From Nakamurella endophytica (lineage in GTDB: Bacteria; Actinomycetota; Actinomycetes; Mycobacteriales; Nakamurellaceae): a DNA stretch of 64,000 nucleotides. The position numbers and the translations under genes are program-made. Below, piece by piece: positions 7,709 through 17,748 of the stretch (its first letter is position 1; every line of letters starts with the position of its first letter). The stretch spans positions 103,352-167,351 of the forward strand of contig NZ_BMNA01000006.1 of assembly GCF_014646215.1 (NCBI RefSeq). The letters are read 5' to 3'. The notes under the pieces were generated by a model, which saw only the letters and a list, made by a program, of their open reading frames with translations, made no database searches and had not been told where the DNA came from.

Positions 7709-9769
7709 ATGACCGCACCGAGCCTCGATCCGGCCAACCCGTTCGCCGCGCCGTCCTCGCTGCCGTTCGGACTGCCGCCGTTCGCCGCGATCCGCGACGA
7801 GCACTACGCGCCCGCGTTCGAGGCGGGGCGGGCCCAGCAGCTGGCCGAGGTCGAGGCGATCGCGTCGGACCCGCGGCCCCCGGACCTGGAGAACACCCTG
7901 GTCGCGCTGGAGCGGTCCGGGCAGCTGCTGGAGCGGGTGGCCGCGACGTTCTACAACCTCGTCTCCTCGGTCGCGACGCCCGAGCTGCGGCGGATCGAGG
8001 CGGAGCAGGCGCCGCTGATGGCGGCGCACCGCGACGCCATCCGGTTACACCGGCCGCTGTTCGCCCGTATCGACGCGGTCCACCGCGGGCGCGAGTCGGC
8101 CGGGCTTGGTCCGGAGTCGCGGCGCCTGGTCGAGCGGTACCACCTGGATTTCGTGCTGGCCGGCGCCCAGCTGGATCCGGCCGGACAGGACCAGCTGCGC
8201 GAGCTGAACCGGGAGATCTCGGTCCTGACCACCACCTTCCAGCAGAACCTGCAGCAGGCCACCGAGGCGGCCGCCGTGCTGGTGACCGAGGAGGCCCAGC
8301 TGGCCGGCATGTCCGGGGAGGCCAGGAACGCCGCCGCCGCGGCCGCCCGCGCCCGCGGGGTGGACGGCGGGTACCTGTTGCCGCTGGTGCTGCCGACGTC
8401 GCAGCCGGCGCTGGCGGTGCTGTCCGACCGCGACACCCGCCGCCGGCTGTTCGAGGCCTCGGTGAGCCGCGCGTCCGCCGGCGAGCACGACAACGGACCG
8501 GTCGCCGTGCAGATCGCCCGGCTGCGCGCCTGCCGGGCCCGGCTGCTCGGCTTCGCCACCCACGCCGACGCCATGGTCGCCGACCAGACCGCCGGCAGCA
8601 GCGCCGCCGTCGACGGACTGCTCTCCCGGCTGGTCGCGCCGGCGCTGGCCAACGCGCGGATGGAGGCCGCGGCGCTCGCGCAGGCGGCCGCCCGCGACGG
8701 CGTCGAGCTGGCGCCGTGGGACTGGGCGTACTACTCCGAGCGCGTCCGCGCCGAGCGGTACGCCGTCGACACCGCGGCGCTGCGGCCGTACTTCGAGCTG
8801 GACCGGGTGCTCGCCGACGGCGTCTTCCACGCCGCCGAGCAGGTCTACGGGATCCGGTTCCGCCGCCGCCCCGACCTGTCGGGCTACCACCCGGACGTCC
8901 GGGTGTGGGAGGTGCTCGACGGCGACGGCACCTCGCTCGGGCTGTACCTGGGCGACTACTTCGCCCGGGACGGCAAGCGCGGCGGTGCCTGGATGAACTC
9001 CTACGTCGAGCAGTCGGCACTGCTGGGAACCCGGCCCGTGGTGGCCAACAACCTCAACGTGCCGGCGCCGGCGGCGGGGGAGAAGGCCCTGCTCACCCTC
9101 GACGAGGTCGACACCTTGTTCCACGAGTTCGGGCACGCGCTGCACGGGCTCTTCTCGGACGTCACGTACCCACGGTTCTCCGGGACCAGCGTGCCGCGCG
9201 ACTTCGTCGAGTTCCCCAGCCAGGTGAACGAGATGTGGGCGATGTGGCCGGAGGTGCTGCAGCACTACGCGTTCCACACGGTCACCGGGGAGCCGCTGGA
9301 CCCGGCCGTCGTCGAGGCCATCCGCGCCGCCCGGCAGTGGGGGGAGGGGCACGCGACCACGGAGTACCTCGGCGCCACCCTGCTGGACCAGGCCTGGCAC
9401 CGCATCGGACCGGACGAGGAGATCCGGTCCGCCACCGACTTTGAGGTCGCCGCGCTCGAACGGGCCGGGATCGCCTTCGATCTCGTGCCACCGCGGTACC
9501 GCACCACGTACTTCCAGCACATCTTCGCCGGCGCCTACTCGGCCGGCTACTACTCCTACATCTGGTCCGAGGTGCTGGACGCCGACACGGTCGAGTGGTT
9601 CCGGGAGAACGGCGGGATGCGCCGGGAGAACGGCGACGTCTTCCGACGGCGGCTGCTGTCCCGCGGGGGAGCGGTCGACTCGCTCGCCGCGTTCCGCGAC
9701 GTGCGCGGCCGCGACGGTGATCCCGGGCCGCTGCTGCGCCGGCGCGGGCTCGACCGGACGGTGGCCTGA
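7709..9769 (+). CDS. M3-family zinc metallopeptidase (Dcp / oligopeptidase A type)
   Basis: 686 residues, the usual length for peptidyl-dipeptidase Dcp or oligopeptidase A. The zinc motif is FHEFGHALHGLFS near residue 475 (HExxH with the downstream Glu expected about 25 residues later, in the EFPSQVNEMWA stretch). The C-terminus has the substrate-binding Tyr/His-rich loop (YFQHIFAGAYSAGYYSYIWSEV), typical of the family. It has no signal peptide, so it is probably cytosolic and degrades short peptides. The ATG follows GAGAGGACACC. It lies in a run purB-M3-purC with only 3 bp to purC, so it is co-transcribed with purine genes without an obvious pathway link. Confidence 0.92.
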   Translation: MTAPSLDPANPFAAPSSLPFGLPPFAAIRDEHYAPAFEAGRAQQLAEVEAIASDPRPPDLENTLVALERSGQLLERVAATFYNLVSSVATPELRRIEAEQAPLMAAHRDAIRLHRPLFARIDAVHRGRESAGLGPESRRLVERYHLDFVLAGAQLDPAGQDQLRELNREISVLTTTFQQNLQQATEAAAVLVTEEAQLAGMSGEARNAAAAAARARGVDGGYLLPLVLPTSQPALAVLSDRDTRRRLFEASVSRASAGEHDNGPVAVQIARLRACRARLLGFATHADAMVADQTAGSSAAVDGLLSRLVAPALANARMEAAALAQAAARDGVELAPWDWAYYSERVRAERYAVDTAALRPYFELDRVLADGVFHAAEQVYGIRFRRRPDLSGYHPDVRVWEVLDGDGTSLGLYLGDYFARDGKRGGAWMNSYVEQSALLGTRPVVANNLNVPAPAAGEKALLTLDEVDTLFHEFGHALHGLFSDVTYPRFSGTSVPRDFVEFPSQVNEMWAMWPEVLQHYAFHTVTGEPLDPAVVEAIRAARQWGEGHATTEYLGATLLDQAWHRIGPDEEIRSATDFEVAALERAGIAFDLVPPRYRTTYFQHIFAGAYSAGYYSYIWSEVLDADTVEWFRENGGMRRENGDVFRRRLLSRGGAVDSLAAFRDVRGRDGDPGPLLRRRGLDRTVA

Positions 9770-9772
9770 CCG

Positions 9773-10714
9773 GTGGCGGGGAGCGCGCAGGCGGTGCAGC
9801 TGACGGACTACCGGCACCTGGCCTCGGGCAAGGTGCGCGAGCTGTACGAGGTGGACGACGAGCTGCTGCTCCTGGTGGCCACCGACCGGATCAGCGCCTA
9901 CGACCACGTGCTGCCCACCGGGATCCCGGACAAGGGGCGGGTGCTGACGGCCATGAGCGTCTTCTGGTTCGAGCTCCTCGCCGACCTGGTGCCGGGGCAC
10001 GTGGTGGCCACCGAGGACCGGCGCATCCCCGCGTCGGTGCGTGGACGGGCGCTGCTGGTCCGGCGGCTGGACATGGTGCCGGTGGAGTGCGTGGCGCGCG
10101 GGTACCTGACGGGATCGGGGCTGGCCGACTACCGCAGCACCGGAGCGGTCTGCGGCATCACCCTCCCGCCCGGGCTGGACGAGGCGGACCGGTTGCCCGA
10201 GCCGCTGTTCACCCCCGCCGCCAAGGCGGAGCTGGGCGCCCACGACGAGAACATCGGCTACGACGACGTCGTCGCCACGGTCGGTGCCGAACGTGCCCAG
10301 CAGCTCCGGGATCTCACGCTGGCGCTGTACGCCAGGGCGGCCGAGCACGCGGCCGGCCGGGGAGTGCTGGTGGCGGACACCAAGTTCGAGTTCGGCCTGG
10401 ACGGCCACCGGATGGTGCTCGGCGACGAGGTGCTCACCCCGGACTCCTCCAGGTTCTGGCCGGTCGACGGCTACCGCCCGGGGCGGGTGCAGCCGTCGTA
10501 CGACAAGCAGTACGTCCGGGACTGGTTGACCGGACCCGACTCCGGCTGGGACCGGCGGACCGACGCGCCGCCACCCCCGCTGCCGGCCGAGGTGGTCGAC
10601 GCGACACGGCGCCGCTACGTGCAGGCCTACGAGCTGGTCACCGGCCGTCGCTTCGACGACTGGCCCGGCGGCGACGCCGGGTGGACCGCCGGCGCATCAC
10701 CGGCGCATCACTGA
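9773..10714 (+). CDS. purC: Phosphoribosylaminoimidazole-succinocarboxamide (SAICAR) synthase
   Basis: 313 residues. It joins CAIR and aspartate using ATP to give SAICAR, the substrate of PurB encoded just upstream. Family motifs are visible: [12 protein letters not shown] at the N-terminal ATP loop, [12 protein letters not shown] (residues ~104-115), KFEFGLDG and [13 protein letters not shown] near the centre and [12 protein letters not shown] near the end. The GTG start is 3 bp after the M3 peptidase stop. The next gene is on the opposite strand. Confidence 0.96.
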   Translation: MAGSAQAVQLTDYRHLASGKVRELYEVDDELLLLVATDRISAYDHVLPTGIPDKGRVLTAMSVFWFELLADLVPGHVVATEDRRIPASVRGRALLVRRLDMVPVECVARGYLTGSGLADYRSTGAVCGITLPPGLDEADRLPEPLFTPAAKAELGAHDENIGYDDVVATVGAERAQQLRDLTLALYARAAEHAAGRGVLVADTKFEFGLDGHRMVLGDEVLTPDSSRFWPVDGYRPGRVQPSYDKQYVRDWLTGPDSGWDRRTDAPPPPLPAEVVDATRRRYVQAYELVTGRRFDDWPGGDAGWTAGASPAHH

Positions 10715-10862
10715 CGCGGTACCACGGGTCCCGGCGCGCCGGGCGTGGCCCGGTTGCAGCGTGCCTGCGGACCTGCCACGGCCGGCATGGCGACGCCGCC
10801 GGCCGGGCTCGCGGGGAGCCCGACCGGCGGCGTGGACAGGGGGCGGTCCGGGACCGCGACGA

Positions 10863-10885
10863 CGCCCGGGCGCGTGCGCCGGGCG
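10863..10885. terminator. GC-rich hairpin between convergent purC and the CBM48-like gene
   Basis: CGCCCGG (10863-10869) pairs with CCGGGCG (10879-10885). A second perfect 14-bp palindrome, CCCGGCGCGCCGGG, lies at 10730-10743 just after the purC stop. Neither has a U-tract. Such U-less hairpins are plausible actinobacterial terminators between convergent genes. Confidence 0.4.
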
Positions 10886-10957
10886 CCGGTGGCGCGGGCC
10901 GGGAACGCCGGATCGGCACCTGATCGGCACCGCGCCGCGGCCGCGCAGGGTTTCGGA

Positions 10958-11236
10958 TCAGGTGTGGACGACGGACCCGGCGTGGTCGATGACGTGGGCG
11001 TCGGGGTCGTCGAACCAGACGCCACCCTCGCCGAGGTAGCGGAAACGGATCTCGGTGCCGTGCGGCACGGCCACGCTGACGCTGCGGGTCCCGTTGCTGC
11101 GCTTGACGAGTCGGTGCACACCCGGCTGCCAGTCGTTGAAGGTGCCGACCGCGGACACGGCTCCCTCGTGCACGTCGTCCGGCAGGACGAACTTGACGGT
11201 GGTGGTCTTCGGGTTCTGCTGGATGCGGATCGCCAT
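10958..11236 (-). CDS. Small CBM48 / isoamylase early-set domain protein
   Basis: A 92-residue, single-domain protein. The sequence VKFVLPDDVHEGAVSAVGTFNDWQPG followed by IRFRYLGEGGVWFDDPDA is typical of the early-set (E-set) glycogen-binding domain found at the N-terminus of branching and debranching enzymes and in AMPK beta subunits. Here it stands alone. It could bind glycogen-type alpha-glucans or serve as an adaptor, but no catalytic partner is adjacent. The nearest alpha-glucan enzyme is at 53560. The ATG at 11236 follows a GGAGAC site. It is convergent with purC. Confidence 0.8.
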   Translation of the reverse strand: MAIRIQQNPKTTTVKFVLPDDVHEGAVSAVGTFNDWQPGVHRLVKRSNGTRSVSVAVPHGTEIRFRYLGEGGVWFDDPDAHVIDHAGSVVHT

Positions 11237-11358
11237 GTCGTCTCCGGGTCGTCACGTCTCGGGCTTGCGGGTGTGACGTTACGAGACGAAACGCGGGACG
11301 GCGGCGTGCCGCGCCGGGGCCCGCCGCAAGTCACACCGGCGGCGCGCCGGGCGCCGGC

Positions 11359-14300
11359 TCAGTCGAGGACGTCCACGGCGGTGCGGTGCGCGGTGACCGC
11401 GGCGGTGGCCTCGTCGAGGGCGGCCAGCAGCACCGCGATCTCGGCCGGCGCCGGGACCGAGCCGGCCTTGCCGGCCAGTTCGGCGAGGTTCAGCAGGCCG
11501 GACAGCCGTGCGGCGCCGACCGTCGAGCTGCTGCCCTTGAGCCGGTGCGCCCGGAACGCCACGGCGTCGGCGTCCGCCAGGTCGACGGCGGCCCGGAAGG
11601 TCTCGGGGAACCCGGCGCAGTCGGCGAGCCACTGGTCGACCACCACGTCACGCACCTCCGGCCCCAGCTCACCGAGGTCGGCCCACTGCTCGAGGTCGAG
11701 CACCGGCGCGGTGCCGCCCGCCGAGGCGCCCGGCCCGGCGACCGCGGACGCCGGGACGCTCTGTACCACTGCGGGTTCCGTCGCGGCCGGTTCCGTCGCG
11801 GGCAGCGGCTGCCGCTCCGGCCCTGGCGGTCCTGGCGGCTCTTGCGGCACTGGTGGCTCTTGTGGAGCTGGTGGCTCCGCCGCCGCGGCGGGGCCGCCGG
11901 GCAGGTCGGTCCGGCGGCCGGCCAGCGGCACCACCTGGGCCAGCGTCGCCCGCAGGTCCTCGGCGCGGACCGGCTTGCTCAGGTAGGCGTCCATCCCGGC
12001 GGCAGCGCAGGCTCGCTGGTCCTCGGCGGTCACGCTGGCGGTCAGGGCGATGACGAACGGCTGGTGCACCGCGCCGTCGAGGCCTCGGATCGCTCGGGTG
12101 GCGTCGAGCCCGTCCATGACCGGCATGTGCACGTCCATGAGCACCGCGTCGTACGCGGTCCGGCGCACCGCGTCCACGGCCGCCCGCCCGTCGCCGACGA
12201 TGTCCACCCGGTGACCGGCCAGCCGCAGCATGGCCTGGCCCACCGACTGGTTGATCTTGTTGTCCTCGGCCATCAGCACGTACAGCGACGGGCCCGCGGC
12301 CGCCGGGGGAACCAGGTCGACGCGGGCCGGCCCGCCGTCCGACAGCAGGCCCATCACCACCTTGTGCAGGTCGCCGCTGCGCACCGGCTTGGTCAGCACG
12401 GCCGCGAAGACCGCGCGGTCGTCGGCGGACATCGACGCGGACAGGCTGGTCAGCAGGACCAGCGGCACGCCGTCCCAGCCGGGCAGCCGGCGCAGCTCCC
12501 GGGCCAGCGCAACCCCGTCCCCGTCGGGCAGGTACATGTCCAGCAGGGCGATGTCCGGCACCGCGGCGCCCGCGGACCCGACTGCGGACCCGTCCGGTCG
12601 CGCGGCTCCGTCCGCAGCGCCGTCCGGGGCGTCCGGTGGGGCGAGGGGTGAAGCCGGCGCGGTGGCCACCGCCAAGGCCTGCCTGCCGGACGCCGCCGGC
12701 AGTCCGAGCATCCCCCACCGGGTCAGCTGGCCCTGCAGGATCCGCAGGTTGTCGGGATGGTCGTCGACCAGCAGCGCCCGCCGCCCCGCCAGCGACACCG
12801 TGCTCAGCGCGGAGCTGCCCCGTGGCGCCTGCGCCGGACCGAACTCGACGGTGAAGGTGAAGGTCGATCCCCGGCCCGGTTCCGACCGGACCGCGATGTC
12901 GCCGCCCATCATGGTCACGATGGCGCGGCTGATCGCCAACCCGAGCCCGGACCCGCCGTACACGCGCGTGGTGGAGGCGTCGACCTGGCTGAACGGTCGG
13001 AAGAGCCGGGACATGCGGTCGGCGGGGATGCCGATGCCGGTGTCGGACACCGCGAACTCGACGAGCGTCCGCCCGCCCGGCCGGGTACCCGCCGGCCGGA
13101 CCTCGACCACGACGCTGCCGTCGGCGGTGAACTTCACGGCGTTGCCGACCAGGTTCAGCAGCACCTGGCGGACCCGGGTGCGGTCCCCCCTGACCCAGCT
13201 CGGGCAGCCCTCGGCGAAGTCGCAGAGCAGGACGTCGTTCTTGCCGTCGGCGGTGACGGCGACCAACCCGAGCACGTCCTCGACCGCGTCGACCAGGTCG
13301 AACGGCCGGTCCTCCAGGTCCAGCTCGCCCGACTCGATCTTCGAGAAGTCGAGGATGTCGTTGATCACCTCGAGCAGCAGGTCACCGCTGCGACGCACGG
13401 TCTCGACGTACTCGCGCTGCACCGGGTCCAGCGGCGTCTCCAGCAGCAGCCCGGTCATGCCGATGACCGCGTTCATCGGGGTGCGGATCTCGTGGCTCAT
13501 GGTGGCCAGGAACGCCGACTTGGCCGCCGTCGCCGCCAGCGCCTCGTCCCGCGCCACCGCCAGGCTGCGGTTGAGCTCCACCTCCTGCTGGGTGAGCCGG
13601 AAGGCGGCGCGTGCCGCCAGCAGCAGCCGGGCCGCGCCGGCGAGCAGGGTCGCGATGGCGAAGTACTTGGACAGCGCCGGCAGCGGGAAGAACTGGTCCA
13701 CGACGACGACCAGCAGCGCGGCGAAGGTGAACAGCGACGGGCCGATCAACGACAGGGTGGCCATCGCGCGCCGCGGCGCCGGGGGCCGCCCGGTGCGCCA
13801 CGCGACGACGGCGATCAGCAGGAAGGCCAGCGGAGCGGCGGCGTCGGCGATCGTCCCGCGCTGGTAGGTGCCCGAGACCAGCGACGGCACCAGGGCGGCG
13901 TTGCCCGCGGCCAGCACCGCCCACGCCGCCGTCATCAGCCACCAGTTGATGCTCGGCCGGCGCCCGAGGACGGTGGCCGCGCCGATCATCAGGGACACCA
14001 GCACGGTCACGCCCACGGCGTAGGCCAGCGCCTGCACGTTGCGGCTGCCCACGTCCTGGAGCGGAGCGAACATCAGCGCCGCCGCGACGGCAACGAGACC
14101 GCAGCTGGCGATGAGGCCGTCGAGCCAGACGCCGGACCCGGCGCGCGGCAGCCGGGGCCGCAGCAGCACCACGGTGCCGACGAACGCGGTGGCCAGGAAC
14201 GCGACGTAGCACGCGTCGGCCGGCGTGGTCGCCGGCTGCGGCTGCCCGGCCGGGACCGTGACGGAGACGATCGCGTCGCCGAGGAAGATCCAGAACACGC

Positions 14301-14634
14301 TCAGCCCCAGCAGCCCCCAGGCGGCGCGTTCGCTGCGGATCCGGAGGACGCGGGCCGCGATCAGCGCCGGCGCCGCCAGCTCGAGAGCCAGGTAGAACCA
14401 CGAGTCCCACCACCCGGGCCGGTCGGCGCGGTGGCTGACGAGGGTGGACGCCGCGTAGACCAGGACGCCGGTCAGCAGGACGGCGAAGGATGCGGTCACC
14501 CAGCGCGGGCGGGGCAGCGGTGCACTGCCGACCGGGCCGACCGGGCCGGCCGACACCGGCCTGGCACCGGACCGGCGCACGCGCTCCGTCGACGTCGCCG
14601 GCTCCGTCACGGAGGGTGTCGCAACCCAGTCCAT
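11359..14634 (-). CDS. Membrane hybrid histidine kinase with two receivers and an HPt domain
   Basis: 1091 residues. After a 45-residue polar start come about nine membrane helices (residues ~46-330). Next is a dimerisation domain with phospho-acceptor His381 in SHEIRTPMN, then an HATPase domain with GIGIP and [10 protein letters not shown]-binding boxes. Receiver 1 has Asp699 (LLDMYLP) and a long Ala/Gly/Asp insertion before it. Receiver 2 has Asp834 ([10 protein letters not shown]). The HPt domain has His1030 (AHRLKG). All phosphorelay residues are present. The membrane part is not a recognised ligand-binding module. The gene diverges from the glycan/partner-switch cluster, one gene of which (21352) is a stand-alone receiver, so it may feed that cluster. 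The ATG at 14634 is the most likely start; longer starts are possible. Confidence 0.88.
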   Translation of the reverse strand: MDWVATPSVTEPATSTERVRRSGARPVSAGPVGPVGSAPLPRPRWVTASFAVLLTGVLVYAASTLVSHRADRPGWWDSWFYLALELAAPALIAARVLRIRSERAAWGLLGLSVFWIFLGDAIVSVTVPAGQPQPATTPADACYVAFLATAFVGTVVLLRPRLPRAGSGVWLDGLIASCGLVAVAAALMFAPLQDVGSRNVQALAYAVGVTVLVSLMIGAATVLGRRPSINWWLMTAAWAVLAAGNAALVPSLVSGTYQRGTIADAAAPLAFLLIAVVAWRTGRPPAPRRAMATLSLIGPSLFTFAALLVVVVDQFFPLPALSKYFAIATLLAGAARLLLAARAAFRLTQQEVELNRSLAVARDEALAATAAKSAFLATMSHEIRTPMNAVIGMTGLLLETPLDPVQREYVETVRRSGDLLLEVINDILDFSKIESGELDLEDRPFDLVDAVEDVLGLVAVTADGKNDVLLCDFAEGCPSWVRGDRTRVRQVLLNLVGNAVKFTADGSVVVEVRPAGTRPGGRTLVEFAVSDTGIGIPADRMSRLFRPFSQVDASTTRVYGGSGLGLAISRAIVTMMGGDIAVRSEPGRGSTFTFTVEFGPAQAPRGSSALSTVSLAGRRALLVDDHPDNLRILQGQLTRWGMLGLPAASGRQALAVATAPASPLAPPDAPDGAADGAARPDGSAVGSAGAAVPDIALLDMYLPDGDGVALARELRRLPGWDGVPLVLLTSLSASMSADDRAVFAAVLTKPVRSGDLHKVVMGLLSDGGPARVDLVPPAAAGPSLYVLMAEDNKINQSVGQAMLRLAGHRVDIVGDGRAAVDAVRRTAYDAVLMDVHMPVMDGLDATRAIRGLDGAVHQPFVIALTASVTAEDQRACAAAGMDAYLSKPVRAEDLRATLAQVVPLAGRRTDLPGGPAAAAEPPAPQEPPVPQEPPGPPGPERQPLPATEPAATEPAVVQSVPASAVAGPGASAGGTAPVLDLEQWADLGELGPEVRDVVVDQWLADCAGFPETFRAAVDLADADAVAFRAHRLKGSSSTVGAARLSGLLNLAELAGKAGSVPAPAEIAVLLAALDEATAAVTAHRTAVDVLD

Positions 14635-15166
14635 CCCTGCCGCGCACCTCCGACCGCCCGCCGCCACGCCGGTGCCCGTGCACCGTCGGCCACCGCCCGG
14701 GGACCGCCGCCGGGGAAACGGTGGAATTGTGCTCCGCCGCCTCCGCCGGTCTGCATCGGATGGCACACTCATGGTGCACCACAACGGTGCCGGACGGGTC
14801 AGGAACAGCGGAAGCGGGAGGCCGATGGAGGTCCGCGGATATCGCGGCGCAGCAGCGGCGGACACCTCCGTCGACGGCGATGGGGTGAATGGTTCGGCCG
14901 CAGTTCCGTGCGATTTCACCGAGCGTATACCGGGTCCGGCCGGCGCTCCCGCGCGATCGGGCGTCCGATCACCCCAACGCGCATCGACCTCACTGTCCGT
15001 CACTGCTACGGCGCCGACCGCCCCGGCGTTTCCGGGCGGCGGTCGTGACGGAGGGTCACCGGATGCGGTGGCCGGGTCCGACCGGAGCGAGCGACCCGCC
15101 GGGCCGGTGCGACCGCCGGCCACGGGTGACGACGGACACGTCGACGCCGCCGCGACGGCCGTCGGG
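14635..15166. promoter_or_regulatory. 532-bp divergent regulatory region upstream of the glycan cluster
   Basis: This region lies between the hybrid kinase and the GT4 gene. An open frame extends upstream to an ATG at 14825 preceded by GGGAGG. However, third codon positions in that extension are often A or T, unlike the genes on either side, so I treat most of it as non-coding. A local AT-rich dip (14880-14935) contains a TATACC hexamer at 14926-14931 that could be a -10 element for the rightward operon. The GGTGCACC palindrome near 14773 is a possible operator. No start site can be proved. Confidence 0.4.
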
Positions 15167-16390
15167 ATGCGACCGGCGGGTACGGCCCGGGCCGCCGGGC
15201 TCCGGGTCGGCGTGGTGACGGCGTACCCGCCGGGACGGAACAGCCTCAACGAGTTCGGCCACCACCTGGTCAAGCACCTCGAGCGGCAACCGGAGGTGGC
15301 CGAGGTCGTCGTCTTCGCCGACGAGACGGACGCGGGCGTCGCGCCGTCCCGTCCCGGTCTGCGAGTGGAGGCGTGCTGGCGGTTCAACAGCGTCGGCAAC
15401 CTCGTCCGCATCGCCGCGGCGGTGCGTCGCACCCGCCCGGACGCCGTCCTGCTCAACCTGCAGTTCGCCACCTTCGGTGACCGCCGGGTGGCCGGCGGGC
15501 TCGGCCTGCTGCTGCCGCTGGTGCTGCGCATGCTGCGGGTGCCCAGCATCGTCGTCCTGCACAACCTGGCCGACAACGTCGACATGCGGGATGCCGGATT
15601 CGCGTCCTCGGCGGCGGTGGCGCGGCTGCTGACAATGGCCGGGCGAATCCTGACCCGAGCATTGTTGAAAGCCGATCTGGTGGCCCTGACCATTCCGCGG
15701 TATGTCGAGTTCCTGCAGCGCAGCTATGGCGCCGAGAATGTGGTGCTGGCGCCGCACGGTAGTTTCGAGGAATTGGCGGTCCCGTCGGTGGACGTTCCAC
15801 CCGGACGGCGCCGGATCCTGGCCTTCGGAAAATGGGGTACGTACAAGACCGTCGACATCCTGGTGCAGGCCTACACGGAGCTGCTGCGACGCGGGCACGG
15901 CGACGACCTCGAGCTCGTGCTGGCCGGGACGGACAGCCCCAACTCGCCCGGGTACATGGCCTCCGTCGCCGAGCGGTTCGCCGACGTGCCGCACCTGGTG
16001 CTGCCGGGTTACGTGGCCGAGGAGGACGTCCCGGCGCTGTTCAGCTCGGCGGCGGTGGTGGCCTTCCCGTACACGTCGACCACCGGCAGCTCCGGGGTCC
16101 TGCACCAGGCCGGCGAGTACGGCCGGGCCGCGGTGCTGCCGCGGATCGGCGACCTGGTCGACATCATCGAGGAGGAGGGCTTCCGCGGCGTCTACTTCGA
16201 GCCGGGCGACGCGGTGAGCCTCGCCGACGCGCTGCAGACGGTGCTCCAGGACGACGATCTGCGCAGCGACCTGGGCCGCCGCAACTTCGCCGCCGCCACC
16301 GGCATCCCGATGTTCGAGGTGGTGCACTGGCACGTGCTGCACCTGCAGCGGCTGCTGGACCGCCGGCGTGCCCGCCGGGGTGCGCGATGA
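15167..16390 (+). CDS. GT4-family (GT-B) glycosyltransferase
   Basis: 407 residues from ATG 15167 (521 if the ATG at 14825 is used). The N-terminal Rossmann half starts with [12 protein letters not shown] and contains [11 protein letters not shown]. The C-terminal half has [19 protein letters not shown], then [14 protein letters not shown], and a GT4 donor-binding end ([28 protein letters not shown] with Glu-x7-Glu-like spacing). It probably transfers a nucleotide-activated sugar onto a lipid-linked intermediate at the inner membrane face. It overlaps the flippase by 4 bp, starting a run of twelve coupled genes. The GC drops slightly in the middle. Confidence 0.85.
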   Translation: MRPAGTARAAGLRVGVVTAYPPGRNSLNEFGHHLVKHLERQPEVAEVVVFADETDAGVAPSRPGLRVEACWRFNSVGNLVRIAAAVRRTRPDAVLLNLQFATFGDRRVAGGLGLLLPLVLRMLRVPSIVVLHNLADNVDMRDAGFASSAAVARLLTMAGRILTRALLKADLVALTIPRYVEFLQRSYGAENVVLAPHGSFEELAVPSVDVPPGRRRILAFGKWGTYKTVDILVQAYTELLRRGHGDDLELVLAGTDSPNSPGYMASVAERFADVPHLVLPGYVAEEDVPALFSSAAVVAFPYTSTTGSSGVLHQAGEYGRAAVLPRIGDLVDIIEEEGFRGVYFEPGDAVSLADALQTVLQDDDLRSDLGRRNFAAATGIPMFEVVHWHVLHLQRLLDRRRARRGAR

Positions 16391-17748
16391 CGGCCGCCAC
16401 CACCGGGACGGGCGGCAGTCCGGTGCCCGCTCCGGTGCCGGCCGGCGGCACGCCGGCTGCCGCGCCCCGCGGTGGCCGGGAACTCGTGGGCGGGGGCGCC
16501 GTCCTCGGGCTGGCGATGATCGTCGCCAACGCCGGCAACTACGCGCTGAACCTGGTGCTCGGCCGCTGGCTCGGTCCCGCGGAGTTCTCCGACGCCAACC
16601 TGATGGTCACCCTCATGCTGACCGTGGCGTCGGCGGCGCTGTGCCTGCAGATGGTGGCGGCCCGGTTCGTCGCCGCGGCGGACGAGGCCGGCGACCCCGA
16701 CCGCGCCGACCGGATCGCCCACCGGCTGCGGCGGTGGGCGCTGGTCGGCGGGATCGCCACGGGCGTGCTGCTCGCCGCGCCGGCCGCCGGCTGGGCGCGG
16801 CTGTTCCAGACCGGCTCGGCCTGGCCGTTCGTCCTGCTGGGCGCCGGCATGCCGTGCTACCTCCTGCAGTCCGTCGGTCGCGGTGTCATGCAGGGCCGGC
16901 TGCGGTTCCGGCCGCTGGCGGCGACGTTCGTGGTGGAGATGGCCGTGCGGCTGGTGCTGGGCATCGCGCTGGTCGCCGCGGGCGCCGGCGTCCTCGGCGC
17001 GACCGCGGCCCTGACCGCGTCGTTCGTGGCCACCTGGCTGGCGGTCCGGCTGCTCGGCGGGACCGGCGGCACCCGGGCCGCCGCGGGCGGGATCGGCGAC
17101 GTGCGCGAGGTGCGCCGCTACGCCGGCACCGTGTCGGTGCTGCTCGTCGGCCAGATCCTGGCCAACAACACCGACGTGCTCGTCGCCAAGGCGTTCTTCG
17201 CGCCGGCCGAGGCCGGCGTCTACTCCGCCGTCGCCCTGGTCGGCCGGGCGGTGTTCTTCCTGGCCTGGTCGGTGGCCACGGTGCTGTTCCCGGCGGCGGC
17301 GCGCCGGCACAGCAGCGGCGGCCACACCGGCGGGCTGCTGCGCGGCGGTTCGCTCGCGGTGCTGGCCATCGGGGCGCTGTGCACCGCCGGGGCAGCGTTG
17401 GTCGGCGGTCCGGTGCTCGGCGTGGTGCTGGGACCGGACTACGCCCACGTGTCCGGGCCGCTGGCCGGGTACGCCGCGATGACCACGCTGTTCGCCGTGG
17501 CCAACCTGGTGGCCAGCCACGACCTGTCCCGCGGGCGGTTGGGGACGTCGGTGCTGGTGCTCGCCGGCGCCGCGGTGCAGCTGGTGTTCCTGCTCGTCCG
17601 GCACGCCGACATCGGCCAGCTGATCGCCGGCCAGACCGTCGCGATGGCGCTGACCCTGCTGGCGGTGGCCGTGGCGGCACGGTCCGAACTGTTCGGCCGG
17701 CACGGCCAGCACGGACACGACCACGAGAGAGAGGTCGCGGCGGCATGA
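16387..17748 (+). CDS. Oligosaccharide flippase (Wzx / MATE-like polysaccharide exporter)
   Basis: 453 residues with about twelve to fourteen hydrophobic helices. The first helix region (GGGAVLGLAMIVANAGNYALNLVLGRWLGPAEFSDANLMVT) is the classic start of Wzx-type polysaccharide flippases. The mid-protein stretch GQILANNTDVLVAKAFFAPAEAGVYSAVALVGRAVFFLAWSVATVLFP is equally typical. The role would be to flip a lipid-linked glycan across the membrane. It is coupled on both sides by ATGA overlaps, with GT4 upstream and GT2 downstream, which fits a surface glycan assembly line. Confidence 0.87.
   Translation: MTAATTGTGGSPVPAPVPAGGTPAAAPRGGRELVGGGAVLGLAMIVANAGNYALNLVLGRWLGPAEFSDANLMVTLMLTVASAALCLQMVAARFVAAADEAGDPDRADRIAHRLRRWALVGGIATGVLLAAPAAGWARLFQTGSAWPFVLLGAGMPCYLLQSVGRGVMQGRLRFRPLAATFVVEMAVRLVLGIALVAAGAGVLGATAALTASFVATWLAVRLLGGTGGTRAAAGGIGDVREVRRYAGTVSVLLVGQILANNTDVLVAKAFFAPAEAGVYSAVALVGRAVFFLAWSVATVLFPAAARRHSSGGHTGGLLRGGSLAVLAIGALCTAGAALVGGPVLGVVLGPDYAHVSGPLAGYAAMTTLFAVANLVASHDLSRGRLGTSVLVLAGAAVQLVFLLVRHADIGQLIAGQTVAMALTLLAVAVAARSELFGRHGQHGHDHEREVAAA

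Noticed and set aside
14825..15166. N-terminal extension of the GT4 gene from the ATG at 14825
   Set aside because: Third codon positions are often A or T and no domain is present, although GGGAGG precedes the ATG. It is kept only as an alternative start.
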